NCBI GenBank assembly: GCA_947503135.1
Contig: CANNCQ010000028.1
Location: 1-34,067, forward strand
From: an uncultured Aquimarina sp.
GTDB lineage: Bacteria > Bacteroidota > Bacteroidia > Flavobacteriales > Flavobacteriaceae
DNA: 34,067 nt
Direction of reading: 5' to 3'
Part shown: positions 17,984 to 26,319 of the stretch, piece by piece
Position numbering within the stretch: the first letter of the stretch is position 1
Layout: every line of letters begins with the position of its first letter
Program-made: the position numbers and the translations under genes
Notes under the pieces: model-generated
The model's database searches: none
What the model saw: the letters and a program-made list of their open reading frames with translations, nothing else
Told to the model about the DNA's origin: nothing

Positions 17984-19267
17984 CTACGCTAAATTCTTAA
18001 GAATTCCTTTTTTCAAAATTTCTCCAAAATTAAAAATGTCTTTATACGAAACATATAAAGGCACAGGAGCCAATCTAATCACATTAGGTTCTCTCCAATC
18101 TACAAACACCCCATGTTCCATTAAGTAATCAAACAACTCACGACCATGGTCATGTAAAAATACGGAAAGTTGTGTACCTCGCTCCTCCTGATTCATTGGT
18201 GTAATAATTTCAAAATTCGAATTTGTTGCTATTGCAACATCTTTTAAAATAAATTCGAGGTAACTAACTATTTTATTTCGTTTGGTAATAATTACATCCA
18301 TCCCCACTTCATCAAACATTTGTAATGACGATAAATAAGGAGCTAAACTCAAAATAGGAGCGTTACTTATTTGCCATGCATTTGCATCTGGCTCAGGTAT
18401 AAATTCAGGGGCCATTAGAAAGCGTTCTTTTTTAGAATGCCCCCACCAACCTTCTAAACGGGGAATCTCTTTATTATTATGATATTTTTCGTTCACAAAA
18501 TATCCCGAAGCGCTACCAGGACCACTGTTCATATATTTATAACTGCACCAAGAAGCAAAATCAACTCCCCAATCGTGTAGTTGCAAATTTACATTACCAA
18601 CAGCATGTGCTAAATCCCAACCTACAAAAGCACCTATATTTTTAGCTGCCTTAGTAATTTTTTGCATATCAAAAACCTGACCTGTATAATAGTTTACACC
18701 TCCAATTAGCACTAGTGCACATTCTTCGCCAACAGCAGCTATCGTTTTTAAAACATCTGCTGTTCTGAAGTGATGCTCCCCTTCACGTTTTTTAATTTCA
18801 ACAATCGCTTCTTTAGGATCATAACCATGAAATCGTACCTGACTTGCAATCATGTACTGGTCACTGGGAAAAGCTTTTTCTTCGCAAATAATTTTATATC
18901 GCTTTGAATTCGGCCTATAAAAAGAAACCATCAATAAATGAAGATTAACCGTTAACGTATTCATTACCGAAACCTCGGATGGTTTGGCACCAACTACTTT
19001 TGAAAGTTGTTCCGAAAAGCGCTCATGGTAATCCCACCATGGTTTATCAGCTTTAAAATGACCTTCGACAGCTAAGCTCCCCCAATCATTAACTACCTCA
19101 TCAATATATTTTTTCGTTTGTTTAGGCTGTAACCCCAAAGAGTTACCCGTAAAATAAATTACATCTTTCCTCTGGTGTTGCGGAAAAATGAATTGATTTC
19201 TATAGGACCCTAGCGGATCTTTTTCATCTAATGATGATGCAAAATCTAACGAATTTTTAAATGACAT
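17984..19267 (-). CDS. kynU: Kynureninase
   Basis: A PLP enzyme that cleaves kynurenine to anthranilate and alanine (or 3-hydroxykynurenine to 3-hydroxyanthranilate) in tryptophan breakdown. The 427 residues match the family length. Visible marks: 'YFTGNSLGLQPK' near 38-49, 'KAFPSDQYM' near 131-139, 'GWDLAHAVGN' with Asp218 contacting the PLP ring, and 'WCSYKYMNSGPGSASGYF' with the PLP lysine Lys244. The gene is divergent from the O-methyltransferase gene, with 83 bp between starts. No kynurenine monooxygenase or dioxygenase gene is in the window, so the rest of the pathway must be elsewhere. Confidence 0.95.
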   Translation of the reverse strand: MSFKNSLDFASSLDEKDPLGSYRNQFIFPQHQRKDVIYFTGNSLGLQPKQTKKYIDEVVNDWGSLAVEGHFKADKPWWDYHERFSEQLSKVVGAKPSEVSVMNTLTVNLHLLMVSFYRPNSKRYKIICEEKAFPSDQYMIASQVRFHGYDPKEAIVEIKKREGEHHFRTADVLKTIAAVGEECALVLIGGVNYYTGQVFDMQKITKAAKNIGAFVGWDLAHAVGNVNLQLHDWGVDFASWCSYKYMNSGPGSASGYFVNEKYHNNKEIPRLEGWWGHSKKERFLMAPEFIPEPDANAWQISNAPILSLAPYLSSLQMFDEVGMDVIITKRNKIVSYLEFILKDVAIATNSNFEIITPMNQEERGTQLSVFLHDHGRELFDYLMEHGVFVDWREPNVIRLAPVPLYVSYKDIFNFGEILKKGILKNLA

Positions 19268-19330
19268 AGCTACTAATTTTGTAGTTACAAGATAGTATGA
19301 TTTATGCTTAAATTAAACCCCTTAAATAGC

Positions 19331-19338
19331 TATTTTTG
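19331..19338 (+). promoter_or_regulatory. -7 promoter element TATTTTTG for the O-methyltransferase gene
   Basis: An exact match to the Bacteroidota -7 consensus TAnnTTTG, 12 bp before the ATG at 19351, so the leader would be only a few bases long. No good TTG -33 element was found. Confidence 0.5.
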
Positions 19339-19350
19339 TAATAAAAAAGT

Positions 19351-19992
19351 ATGCATTTTATTTCTGAAGAGTTAGACGATTATATTGTAGCACATTCTGA
19401 AAAAGAACCTGAGTTATTGCAACAATTAACTCGCGAAACTTATCAAAAGGTATTACAACCTCGCATGCTTAGTGGTCATTTTCAAGGGAGGATTTTAAGT
19501 GTTTTATCTAAATTAATTGCACCTAAATTCATTTTAGAGATTGGTACATATACAGGTTATTCTGCTTTATGCCTATGCGAAGGTTTACATAAAAACGGAG
19601 AATTACACACTATCGATATTAACGAAGAGCTGGAGGATTTCCAACGTAAGTACTTCGAAAAGTCAGGATACAGTCATCAAATTACACAACATATAGGAGA
19701 TGCAACTAAAATAATTCCAAATTTAAATCAAAAATTTGATTTGGTTTTTATTGATGCAGATAAACCCAACTACCCTACTTATTTTAATTTAATTATTGAA
19801 AAAATGAATCCGGGAGGCGTTATTTTATCGGATAATGTGCTTTGGAGTGGAAAAGTAATTGAAAAGCTAAACCCTAAAGATGTTTCTACAAAGGCTGTAA
19901 TGGACTATAATAAACTTTTAGTGACAGACCCAAGAGTGGAAACGGTGTTACTTCCTATTAGGGATGGACTCACGATTAGCAGAGTATTATAA
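19351..19992 (+). CDS. SAM-dependent O-methyltransferase, caffeoyl-CoA OMT-like (methyltransferase family 3)
   Basis: 213 residues, the usual length. SAM-binding motif I is 'FILEIGTYTGYSALCL' (about 60-75), with the acidic post-motif in 'LHTIDINEE'. 'DLVFIDADKPNYPTYF' (about 130-145) holds the metal-binding Asp residues, and 'GGVILSDNVLWSGKV' (about 155-170) completes the metal site. These cation-dependent enzymes methylate catechol-type hydroxyls. The physiological substrate cannot be read. Divergence from kynU may mean a link to aromatic metabolism, but this is only an inference. Confidence 0.92.
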   Translation: MHFISEELDDYIVAHSEKEPELLQQLTRETYQKVLQPRMLSGHFQGRILSVLSKLIAPKFILEIGTYTGYSALCLCEGLHKNGELHTIDINEELEDFQRKYFEKSGYSHQITQHIGDATKIIPNLNQKFDLVFIDADKPNYPTYFNLIIEKMNPGGVILSDNVLWSGKVIEKLNPKDVSTKAVMDYNKLLVTDPRVETVLLPIRDGLTISRVL

Positions 19993-19993
19993 G

Positions 19994-21187
19994 TTAGTCC
20001 ATAGGTTTTTGATAGCGCGCTAGTTCATCTATATAAAATTTATTACTAGGATCTAATTTCAAGGCTATTTTTTGATATTTTATGGCTTCTTCTATTTCTC
20101 CTAAATCAAATAAAATATGGGCATATGTATCATTCATAAAATGACTCTCCGGCATAAGCATTATAGATTTTTTTGACCAAATTTGGGCTATCTTTAATGC
20201 AGCTACATCATTAAATATTTTGTAGTTCTCATAAACAAACCATGAAGAATTATTTAGTTCTGAAGGCTGCGCCAATTCTAGATTATAGTATTTCTGTGCT
20301 TTAATTATGTAATTATTCCATTTGCTTTTATCTTTATTAGATTTTTGAAACTCAGAACCTGCTTCTATAAAATTTAATTTTATTTGCAATATAGAAAAGG
20401 CATTGCTATCAATTTCCTTAAGTCGCTTATTCACATTAACGCTATCCTTATAATTTTTCCAATAATATTTTTCAAAAGAAAGAAATAATTTTTGTTCTAT
20501 TGCATTAGCCGTATATCTTTTTTTAAATTCTTCTTTATTTTCTATTAAAAATTTAAGTTGGGGATTATCTAAATCGTTGATATAGTTGTTTATTAAAAAC
20601 CAGGAGTCTTTATTAAATCTATCTTCATTACTTTTTTTTGAAATAAAATAATCATTGATCATATCTTCTTTTTGAGTAGCATATGGCACCAATTTCAAAT
20701 AAGAAGTCATCGTTTCAAAACTTTTATCGCCGCTAATTAGCTTTGTTAAATAAGGCCGTATTTGTTTTTCTCTTTTTAAAGCTATTTTACCATTATTTAT
20801 AAAATCACCAACACTATTGCTTCCAAATATTTTATGAACAACATTCCCTTTACTATCCAAATATATCAATGTAGGGAAGCCTTGTACCGCATATTTTTCA
20901 AAAAAAAGTTTACCTAAAGGGTTATTTTCCATATCAAGCTTCACATTGATAAAATTTTCATTATAAAAATCACCAACTTCTTGTTTTGGGAAAATATTTT
21001 TATTCATCTTTATACAAGGTCCACACCAATTCGTATAACAATCCACAAAAATTAATTTATTAGTCGCTTCAGCTTTTTCGGAAAAGATTTTGAATGTTTC
21101 TCCATCAGTAAAATCAATACCCAATTTTTGCGCATTTACAAATAAAGTGTTTACTACAAAAACAAATAGAATTATATGCTTATTCAT
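19994..21187 (-). CDS. Secreted thioredoxin-fold protein with TPR-like C-terminus
   Basis: 397 residues. A signal peptide ends near 'FVNAQ' (residue 20). The thioredoxin-like domain (about 22-150) has WCGPC at residues 54-58 and the cis-Pro segment 'VQGFPTLIYLDSKGN'. The remaining ~240 residues are helical, with a TPR-like unit near the end ('AHILFDLGEIEEAIKYQKIALKLDPSN'). It probably acts as a periplasmic thiol-disulfide reductase, or in repair of envelope proteins. Its stop lies 1 bp from the stop of the convergent O-methyltransferase gene. Confidence 0.87.
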   Translation of the reverse strand: MNKHIILFVFVVNTLFVNAQKLGIDFTDGETFKIFSEKAEATNKLIFVDCYTNWCGPCIKMNKNIFPKQEVGDFYNENFINVKLDMENNPLGKLFFEKYAVQGFPTLIYLDSKGNVVHKIFGSNSVGDFINNGKIALKREKQIRPYLTKLISGDKSFETMTSYLKLVPYATQKEDMINDYFISKKSNEDRFNKDSWFLINNYINDLDNPQLKFLIENKEEFKKRYTANAIEQKLFLSFEKYYWKNYKDSVNVNKRLKEIDSNAFSILQIKLNFIEAGSEFQKSNKDKSKWNNYIIKAQKYYNLELAQPSELNNSSWFVYENYKIFNDVAALKIAQIWSKKSIMLMPESHFMNDTYAHILFDLGEIEEAIKYQKIALKLDPSNKFYIDELARYQKPMD

Positions 21188-21499
21188 TATAAAGTATATA
21201 AGTGGAAAATATTTATTAGCCTCTAAAACAATTGTATTCAGTATTATAAAAAACCATTTTAGTTTTTTTAACGTTGCTAAAATACAAATTCAAGTTCTAG
21301 CTGTGTTATTTATTTGATTGTACCTTTTATATAATTAGCTACAAAAGCAAAAAACCGCAGATAACCTATGCTACTAAAAGACAAGTAAATACTTTATTAG
21401 TAAGTTAATGATATCAATTACTTTAGCTAAAGTTTAAAGCTTAAAAACACCTCAACAAACAATTACTTATTATTAAAATTTGTTTGCCGAGAAAACAAA
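21188..21499. other. Intergenic region (312 bp), nothing firm
   Basis: It lies between two genes transcribed leftward, so it should hold the promoter of the thioredoxin-fold gene and the 3' end of the ABC1-kinase transcript. It is AT-rich. The only secondary structure I see is a weak GTTTG/CAAAC hairpin near 21482-21500 at the end of the ABC1 gene. No RNA gene, repeat or convincing ORF was found. Confidence 0.5.
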
Positions 21500-22807
21500 C
21501 TACTTATACTGTTTATAATTATTAATTTTAATTTGGGCTTTTAAGTCGTGTAACAAATTGTATAACCCAAAAAATGTTCTGTTTATATATAAAAAATGAC
21601 GGCTCCCTCTACTCCCATTCATTTTTCGTAACTCTTTATCGTTAGAATACTTTTCACTTAATTCGGTAATGTTATTCCAAAAAGTTTCGTCTGAAAAATC
21701 AAAATCTTCGTTATGAAAAGGAGAAGTGAACAACGATAACATTTCATGAAACAAAGCTGAGAAAAACGCTGTTTCTTTAGGGGTATCATCTTCCAATAGA
21801 ATTTCTAATTGAAACATTTTTTCTTTGAACAGCTTAGGGTTATTGATAATTTCGATTTTAGCGAGCTCAAAATAAGGTGTATAAAACTCTAAAGGAACCT
21901 CTTTAATACATCCAAAATCAATGGCAATTAAATTTCTTTCATCATCAATAAGAAAGTTACCTGGGTGCGGGTCGGCATGTACAGCTTTTAGGATATGCAT
22001 TTGATACATGTAAAAGTCCCACAATGCTTGGCCTATTTTATTCCCCTCTTCCTGCGTAAACTCTTTAGCGGTAAACTCGCTTAAGTGTTCACCGCTCATC
22101 CAATCCATTGTAATAATGCGATCACTTGAGTATTCGGGGTAATATTTTGGAAATTTTAAATTGGGAATTTTTGCACAGGCTTCAGTAATTTCAATACTCT
22201 GATTAATTTCGTGAATATAGTCCGTTTCTTCTAATAGTTTTCCTTCTATTTCTTTGAAGTATTTATCAGTATCTTGACCTTGCAAGTTAAACATTCTGAC
22301 TGCGATGGGTTTAACCATCGCTAAATCAGAACTAATACTGTCTGCTACACCAGGATATTGGATTTTCACAGCAAGCTTTTTCCCATCTTTTTCAGCTTTA
22401 TGGACTTGACCAATACTGGCCGCATTCACTGATTGGCTTGCAAACGTATCGAATATATCTTCGGGATATTTCCCAAAGTAATTTTTAAATGTTTTACGGA
22501 CTAATGGCGCTGATAATGGAGGTACACTAAATTGTGCTAACGAAAAACGTTCTACATAAGCCTTTGGTAAAAGACTTTTTTCCATAGATAGCATTTGAGC
22601 CACTTTAAGCGCACTACCTTTCAAACTTTTAAGACCATCATAAATATCGGCAGCATTATCTTCGTTAAGCTGGTCTTTACTTATGTCCGGATTTACTGCT
22701 TTTTTACTGTAGTACTTAAGGTAGTTCCCTCCTATTTTCACACCTGTTTTTACCAACTCTGTAGTTCTACCAAGTTTAGATGTAGGTATTTTGTCTATTG
22801 TTTTCAT
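21500..22807 (-). CDS. ABC1 / UbiB-AarF family atypical kinase
   Basis: 435 residues. N-terminal KxGQ-type segment 'LKGSALKVAQMLSME' (about 60-75), Ala-rich nucleotide loop 'NAASIGQVHKAEKDGK' (about 127-142) with the following 'LAVKIQYPG' Lys, catalytic loop 'HADPHPGNFLID' (about 275) and metal-binding 'AIDFGCIKEV' (about 293). UbiB-type kinases support isoprenoid quinone synthesis, or lipid handling, at the membrane. It is the last gene of an apparent operon: a 140-residue protein starts 20 bp before it and a TetR-type regulator precedes that. No C-terminal membrane helices are evident. Confidence 0.9.
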   Translation of the reverse strand: MKTIDKIPTSKLGRTTELVKTGVKIGGNYLKYYSKKAVNPDISKDQLNEDNAADIYDGLKSLKGSALKVAQMLSMEKSLLPKAYVERFSLAQFSVPPLSAPLVRKTFKNYFGKYPEDIFDTFASQSVNAASIGQVHKAEKDGKKLAVKIQYPGVADSISSDLAMVKPIAVRMFNLQGQDTDKYFKEIEGKLLEETDYIHEINQSIEITEACAKIPNLKFPKYYPEYSSDRIITMDWMSGEHLSEFTAKEFTQEEGNKIGQALWDFYMYQMHILKAVHADPHPGNFLIDDERNLIAIDFGCIKEVPLEFYTPYFELAKIEIINNPKLFKEKMFQLEILLEDDTPKETAFFSALFHEMLSLFTSPFHNEDFDFSDETFWNNITELSEKYSNDKELRKMNGSRGSRHFLYINRTFFGLYNLLHDLKAQIKINNYKQYK

Positions 22808-22827
22808 AGTTCCTTACACTTAAGTAA

Positions 22828-23250
22828 TTATTTTTTTTCTTTAGTCAATACTTTTGCCCAAATAATTGCATCATCGATAGTCTCAAAACTTTTAATCTCC
22901 TTTTTAAAAAACAGTTTTTCTATAGTCATACTAAACCAACTTTGCTTTCGATAATTCACTGCTCCGTAGGCTTTGAAGTTATAATTACTTTTAAAAAATT
23001 TAATCCAATCATTAGGCTTAATTGAGTATGAATTTATCCTGTTTGATATATAAACTAAATTGCTACCATTTTGCTCATAGAGCTCTTCAAATTGTGCTGA
23101 CAAACTTTTAGCATGTCCCTCCCAAGTAAAAACTACTCCTTCGTTAATTTCTGACACAATAAAAGTTTCGAAAAGATAAAATTTTCCGTAGGGCTTCTCT
23201 ACTAACTGTATAGCCTCCCGATAGAAAATCGATTTTTTTAACTCACCCAT
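22828..23250 (-). CDS. Uncharacterised small protein in TetR-ABC1 kinase operon (SpoIIAA/STAS-like suspected)
   Basis: 140 residues, no signal peptide or membrane segment. The order of strands and helices suggests a SpoIIAA/STAS-like alpha/beta fold: a strand pair near 'YGKFYLFETFIVSEINEGVVFTW', a helix 'AKSLSAQFEELYE', a strand 'NLVYISNRINSYSI', then 'AYGAVNYRKQSW' and a terminal helix 'ETIDDAIIWAKVLT'. This is a guess from pattern only. It sits between a TetR regulator (51 bp upstream) and the ABC1 kinase (20 bp downstream), and so probably works with the kinase. Confidence 0.65.
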   Translation of the reverse strand: MGELKKSIFYREAIQLVEKPYGKFYLFETFIVSEINEGVVFTWEGHAKSLSAQFEELYEQNGSNLVYISNRINSYSIKPNDWIKFFKSNYNFKAYGAVNYRKQSWFSMTIEKLFFKKEIKSFETIDDAIIWAKVLTKEKK

Positions 23251-23301
23251 ACTTAAATCGCTGTTTATTAGACTTAAGAAGATAAGTTATTTTATTAGAA
23301 A

Positions 23302-23970
23302 TTAACTCATAATTTTCTCTTTCCACAAAAATTTACCCAAATCGATAACATTTTCTAATGGAGTGTTGTCAAAAACATCGAAAACGGTATTTACTGATTT
23401 TTCAATCGCAATGTCTGTTTTTTCAAATCCTGCTGATTCATCGTCTAGCCAAAATTTTAATAAAAATAAAAATTGCAGCCACACAGCTTCCGAGACTATT
23501 GCTACTGGTTTTTTAGTTATCTTCATTTGCTTCCCTTCATTATCTTGCGTAACAAGTTCTACCCCGAAATCTTTTATTTTACTTCGCAGTTTTGACAACT
23601 GCTTTAAGTTTTTCAATGCGTGTTTATCTTCACTTAAAACAAACAACACATAACTTCTATTAGCTGTTAGCATTTCGAAAAATGTAAACAAAAATGTTAG
23701 TAATTTTTCTCGGCTAGTATAAGCTGAAAATTCCTCGTTTTTAAGCAACAAACTTTCCACGTGTAAATAAAAGTCTACCCAGATGGCTTTTTTTAAACTT
23801 TCGATACTACCAAAATGCTTATAAAACTCAGCCTCGTCTAACTTATGATGCTTGCAAAAAGAAAACACACTTTTAGGATTTCCTTCAAGTAAAATGTGTT
23901 CCATATAAGTACTAATAATATCAGTTCTTATTTCGTTTGCCGTCGATTTTTTTTTTGCTGCCATAATCAT
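23302..23970 (-). CDS. TetR-family transcriptional regulator
   Basis: 222 residues. The N-terminal DNA-binding domain (about 10-60) has the TetR-type helix-turn-helix with 'FCKHHKLDEAEFYKHFGS' and 'LKKAIWVDF'; it is somewhat divergent from the consensus. A helical ligand/dimer domain follows ('FTFFEMLTANRSYVLFVLSE'). It heads the TetR, small protein, ABC1-kinase operon, so autoregulation of the kinase genes is likely. ATG options exist at 23970 and 6 bases further in (MIMAA). Confidence 0.82.
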   Translation of the reverse strand: MIMAAKKKSTANEIRTDIISTYMEHILLEGNPKSVFSFCKHHKLDEAEFYKHFGSIESLKKAIWVDFYLHVESLLLKNEEFSAYTSREKLLTFLFTFFEMLTANRSYVLFVLSEDKHALKNLKQLSKLRSKIKDFGVELVTQDNEGKQMKITKKPVAIVSEAVWLQFLFLLKFWLDDESAGFEKTDIAIEKSVNTVFDVFDNTPLENVIDLGKFLWKEKIMS

Positions 23971-24259
23971 TTCAATTAATTATCTGTTACGATTCGATTT
24001 TTTTATCGATTCAAAAGAGCACTATTTTTATTACTAATAGTTTTAAAAAATAATACCTACCCATTATTACCATTATGACTTAATCTTTACTTTAATTCAT
24101 CAAAAATCGAGTAAACCTTACTAATTTTTATTAATATACGTCACAGGTATTTATTTGTAAAGATACGACCTGTTTAATCCTTTGCTAAATCAACTAAACA
24201 AAACATTTGTTAAAGTTTATATGTCATGAAATCACAAATTATTTTCGATAAACAGAAAG
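23971..24259. other. Intergenic region upstream of the TetR operon
   Basis: AT-rich, with the promoter of the TetR operon expected next to 23971. ATCG-containing blocks around 23991-24012 might be an operator, but the symmetry is poor. No ORF, repeat or RNA is recognisable. The right end is bounded by the terminator at 24260. Confidence 0.4.
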
Positions 24260-24297
24260 AAAAAAGGAACTTACTTTTCAGTAAATTCCTTTTTTTC
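24260..24297. terminator. Intrinsic terminator of the polysaccharide lyase gene
   Basis: The stem AAAAAGGAA-C-TTAC / GTAA-A-TTCCTTTTT (24261-24274 with 24281-24294) has one mismatch and a 6-base loop, with A- and T-runs on either side. It lies 27 bp beyond the lyase stop on the minus strand and can act in both directions. Confidence 0.75.
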
Positions 24298-24323
24298 TAA
24301 ATCTTAACTATTATTTGTTAATA

Positions 24324-25907
24324 CTATGGAATAATTATTTTTTGAATTGTACTTCCTGTTTGTAAAAGGTACAAGCCTTGTCTTTGATTGCTTAAATCAA
24401 TACGGCTACCTGTTCCCGAAGCTATTAAATTACCCATAATAGTAAAAACAGTCCATTGAGTTGATTTCCTAATATTAAAAATACCTGAGTTACTCGGGTT
24501 AGGAAAAACACCCGTAGCATCTATATTATTGTTGTTTGAAGTTATGTTTTGTAAATCTTTCCTAGAGGTTCTTTTTCTAATTTCAAAATGATCAAAATTC
24601 CATCCACCACCATCAACAGCTTGAATACGAATAGTTCTATTGCCTTTGTCTAAATTTACGGTTTTTCTAATTGTTTTCCATGTTTTAACTCCATCCGTAT
24701 TAGGAACAGCTATATCTCCTTTATTATTTCCGCTAAGACGTAATCTAATTTTACCTCTGCCTGAATTTTTGTTAGAAGCCACTCTATATCTTACATCATA
24801 ATCTCCAGAAGACGGGATATTTACAAAATATTCCATATAATCACCTTCTTCTATACTTGTAACATAAGATTCTTTTTTAGATACCCCTTTGCCTTTACAA
24901 TAAGTTTCCGCTTGTATTCTATTAGATATTGACTTAGGTGTAGAGCCTTTACAATCTGAGGTATTACTATCATTATTATCACTACTGTTACTCGTATTAG
25001 GGCTAGGAGTATTTACTTCATTATTATTAACAGTTGTTGTGCTTGCAGCAATACTATCACCACTACTTGCCCCAACTTGCTTGTTAATTCTTTTGGTATC
25101 AACTATAAAATTATCAAAGTAAGCATACACATCTTTTGTAGGTGCATCAGCTTCGGGGTTGCCTCCATAAAAAGTAGAGAAAAACATTTTATTTATCTTT
25201 ACTTTAGCATTATCTCTAAATTCTGCATTTTTATATTCTCCTAGTAATTTACCATTAACCCAGGCTTGCATAATACCGTCCTTTTTCCCTACACTATTAA
25301 GTTTGTATCGAATTTCGATATTAAACCATTTGTTTTTAGCAATAGTGTAAGTTGCTTTTGTCCAAGTAAAATGCTTTTCGTTATTCACAGGTGTTTTAAC
25401 ATAAAACTCTAGCTCGTCTTTATCTCTAAATTGAAGCTTACCGTCCCAGGCTGTATTTCTGTCATCTTTATCATCAAAACTTAGTCCGCCACCTAATCCT
25501 GGAAGCTTTCCTGTTCTACCTGTATTTTTCGAAGGCTTTACAAATTCAAAATCTGCACTAAATTTTAAGTCATAACTCAAATAAAGTTCGTCATAACCAT
25601 TTTTTAGATCTGTTTCCCATTGGGCGCCACTTTCTTTACTATCGGCTTTTCCTTTTGGATATTTTACTTTTAGCGCATTTCCTGTATCGGGAGCCGATGA
25701 TTTAATTACCGAAACACGGTCTTCGCCTTCTCCTCGTTTTGAAAAACCATTACCCGATTTAGTCTGCCAGTCGTTTTTGAGTTGATCCCTAGTATAAGTC
25801 CCTGTTTTAAATCCGTCTGCATTTTTTTGAAATACTTGTCCGTAAGAACAGGTAAAACTAGCAATGGTAAATAAAATTACCGTTCCTTTTTCTATTGTTT
25901 TTTTCAT
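24324..25907 (-). CDS. Secreted polysaccharide lyase (PL14-like) with CBM6 and T9SS sorting domain
   Basis: 527 residues from the ATG at 25905-25907, which starts a proper signal peptide ('VILFTIASFTCSYGQ'); the frame stays open 10 codons upstream, but those residues do not look like a signal. Residues ~60-275 resemble the beta-jelly-roll polysaccharide lyase 14-like fold ('ELYLSYDLKFSADFEFVK', 'GKLPGLGGGL', 'FSTFYGGNPE', 'YAYFDNFIVD'). A Ser/Asn linker follows, then a CBM6-type carbohydrate module (about 325-450, 'RIQAETYC' to 'GWNFDHFEIRK'). The last ~65 residues are a T9SS type-A sorting domain ('GVFPNPSNSGIFNIRKS' to 'GLYLLQTGS'). It probably degrades alginate or a related uronic-acid glycan at the cell surface. 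The enzyme family is less certain than the architecture. Confidence 0.8.
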   Translation of the reverse strand: MKKTIEKGTVILFTIASFTCSYGQVFQKNADGFKTGTYTRDQLKNDWQTKSGNGFSKRGEGEDRVSVIKSSAPDTGNALKVKYPKGKADSKESGAQWETDLKNGYDELYLSYDLKFSADFEFVKPSKNTGRTGKLPGLGGGLSFDDKDDRNTAWDGKLQFRDKDELEFYVKTPVNNEKHFTWTKATYTIAKNKWFNIEIRYKLNSVGKKDGIMQAWVNGKLLGEYKNAEFRDNAKVKINKMFFSTFYGGNPEADAPTKDVYAYFDNFIVDTKRINKQVGASSGDSIAASTTTVNNNEVNTPSPNTSNSSDNNDSNTSDCKGSTPKSISNRIQAETYCKGKGVSKKESYVTSIEEGDYMEYFVNIPSSGDYDVRYRVASNKNSGRGKIRLRLSGNNKGDIAVPNTDGVKTWKTIRKTVNLDKGNRTIRIQAVDGGGWNFDHFEIRKRTSRKDLQNITSNNNNIDATGVFPNPSNSGIFNIRKSTQWTVFTIMGNLIASGTGSRIDLSNQRQGLYLLQTGSTIQKIIIP

Positions 25908-26122
25908 GATATAGTTGTTATAGTTGATTTGCATCAACAGTTTTAATTAATTCTTTTTTAAATTTCATTAATTATTAAAATCTATTTGTACAGATAGTAA
26001 GTACTAATTGTACTGATTGGGCGGTTTAGTAAATTTTAATTTTTACAACAAAAACAGTGATTAACAACCGTTTTAACTATTCTTTTAAACTTTCGTTTCT
26101 TCCCCTTACTTAATTATTTTGC

Positions 26123-26130
26123 TATTTTCG
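26123..26130 (+). promoter_or_regulatory. -7 promoter-like element before the structured RNA
   Basis: TATTTTCG differs from the TAnnTTTG consensus at one position and lies a few bases before the conserved-looking GC-rich RNA segment, which fits transcription starting around 26136. Confidence 0.45.
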
Positions 26131-26132
26131 CG

Positions 26133-26216
26133 TGAAGGATTGAGCGGTTACCCCACAGCCCGACGTAGGAGGTGCGAGGCGTATGAGTGAAAGCCTGACC
26201 CAAAGGGGCACGCCCT
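26133..26216 (+). ncRNA. Structured RNA candidate upstream of htpG (Flavo-1-like)
   Basis: A sharp GC-rich island of about 80 bases in a ~75% AT intergenic region. It contains GGATTGAGCGGTTACCCC near the 5' end and 'GAAAGCCTGACCCAAAGGGG' followed by CACGCCC at the 3' end. Local pairing is obvious: CCCAAAGGG and GGC...GCC elements. I recall this GATTGAGCG...GAAAGCCTGACCC...GGCACGCCC pattern as recurring between genes in Flavobacteriia and as possibly the Rfam Flavo-1 motif; the name is not certain. It ends 104 bp before htpG. It may be a stand-alone small RNA or part of the htpG leader. Confidence 0.6.
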
Positions 26217-26319
26217 TATAATAAACATGATAAAAAACGACACTTTGTCAGCTACAGCTAATTGGTATTTTTTTTGAAATGCAGATTACACTATTATTAA
26301 TCAAATTAAAATTTAACAT

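Noticed and set aside
17904..18128. 74-codon plus-strand frame over the 3' end of kynU
   Set aside because: It overlaps the well-supported kynureninase gene antisense and has no family features.
19274..19281. TAATTTTG as a second plus-strand promoter between kynU and the O-methyltransferase gene
   Set aside because: It points the same way as the better-placed TATTTTTG at 19331 and has no -33 partner. Such matches are common in AT-rich DNA.
23991..24012. Operator for the TetR regulator (ATCG-containing blocks)
   Set aside because: The symmetry is poor and the blocks lie in low-complexity T-rich DNA. Not distinguishable from chance.
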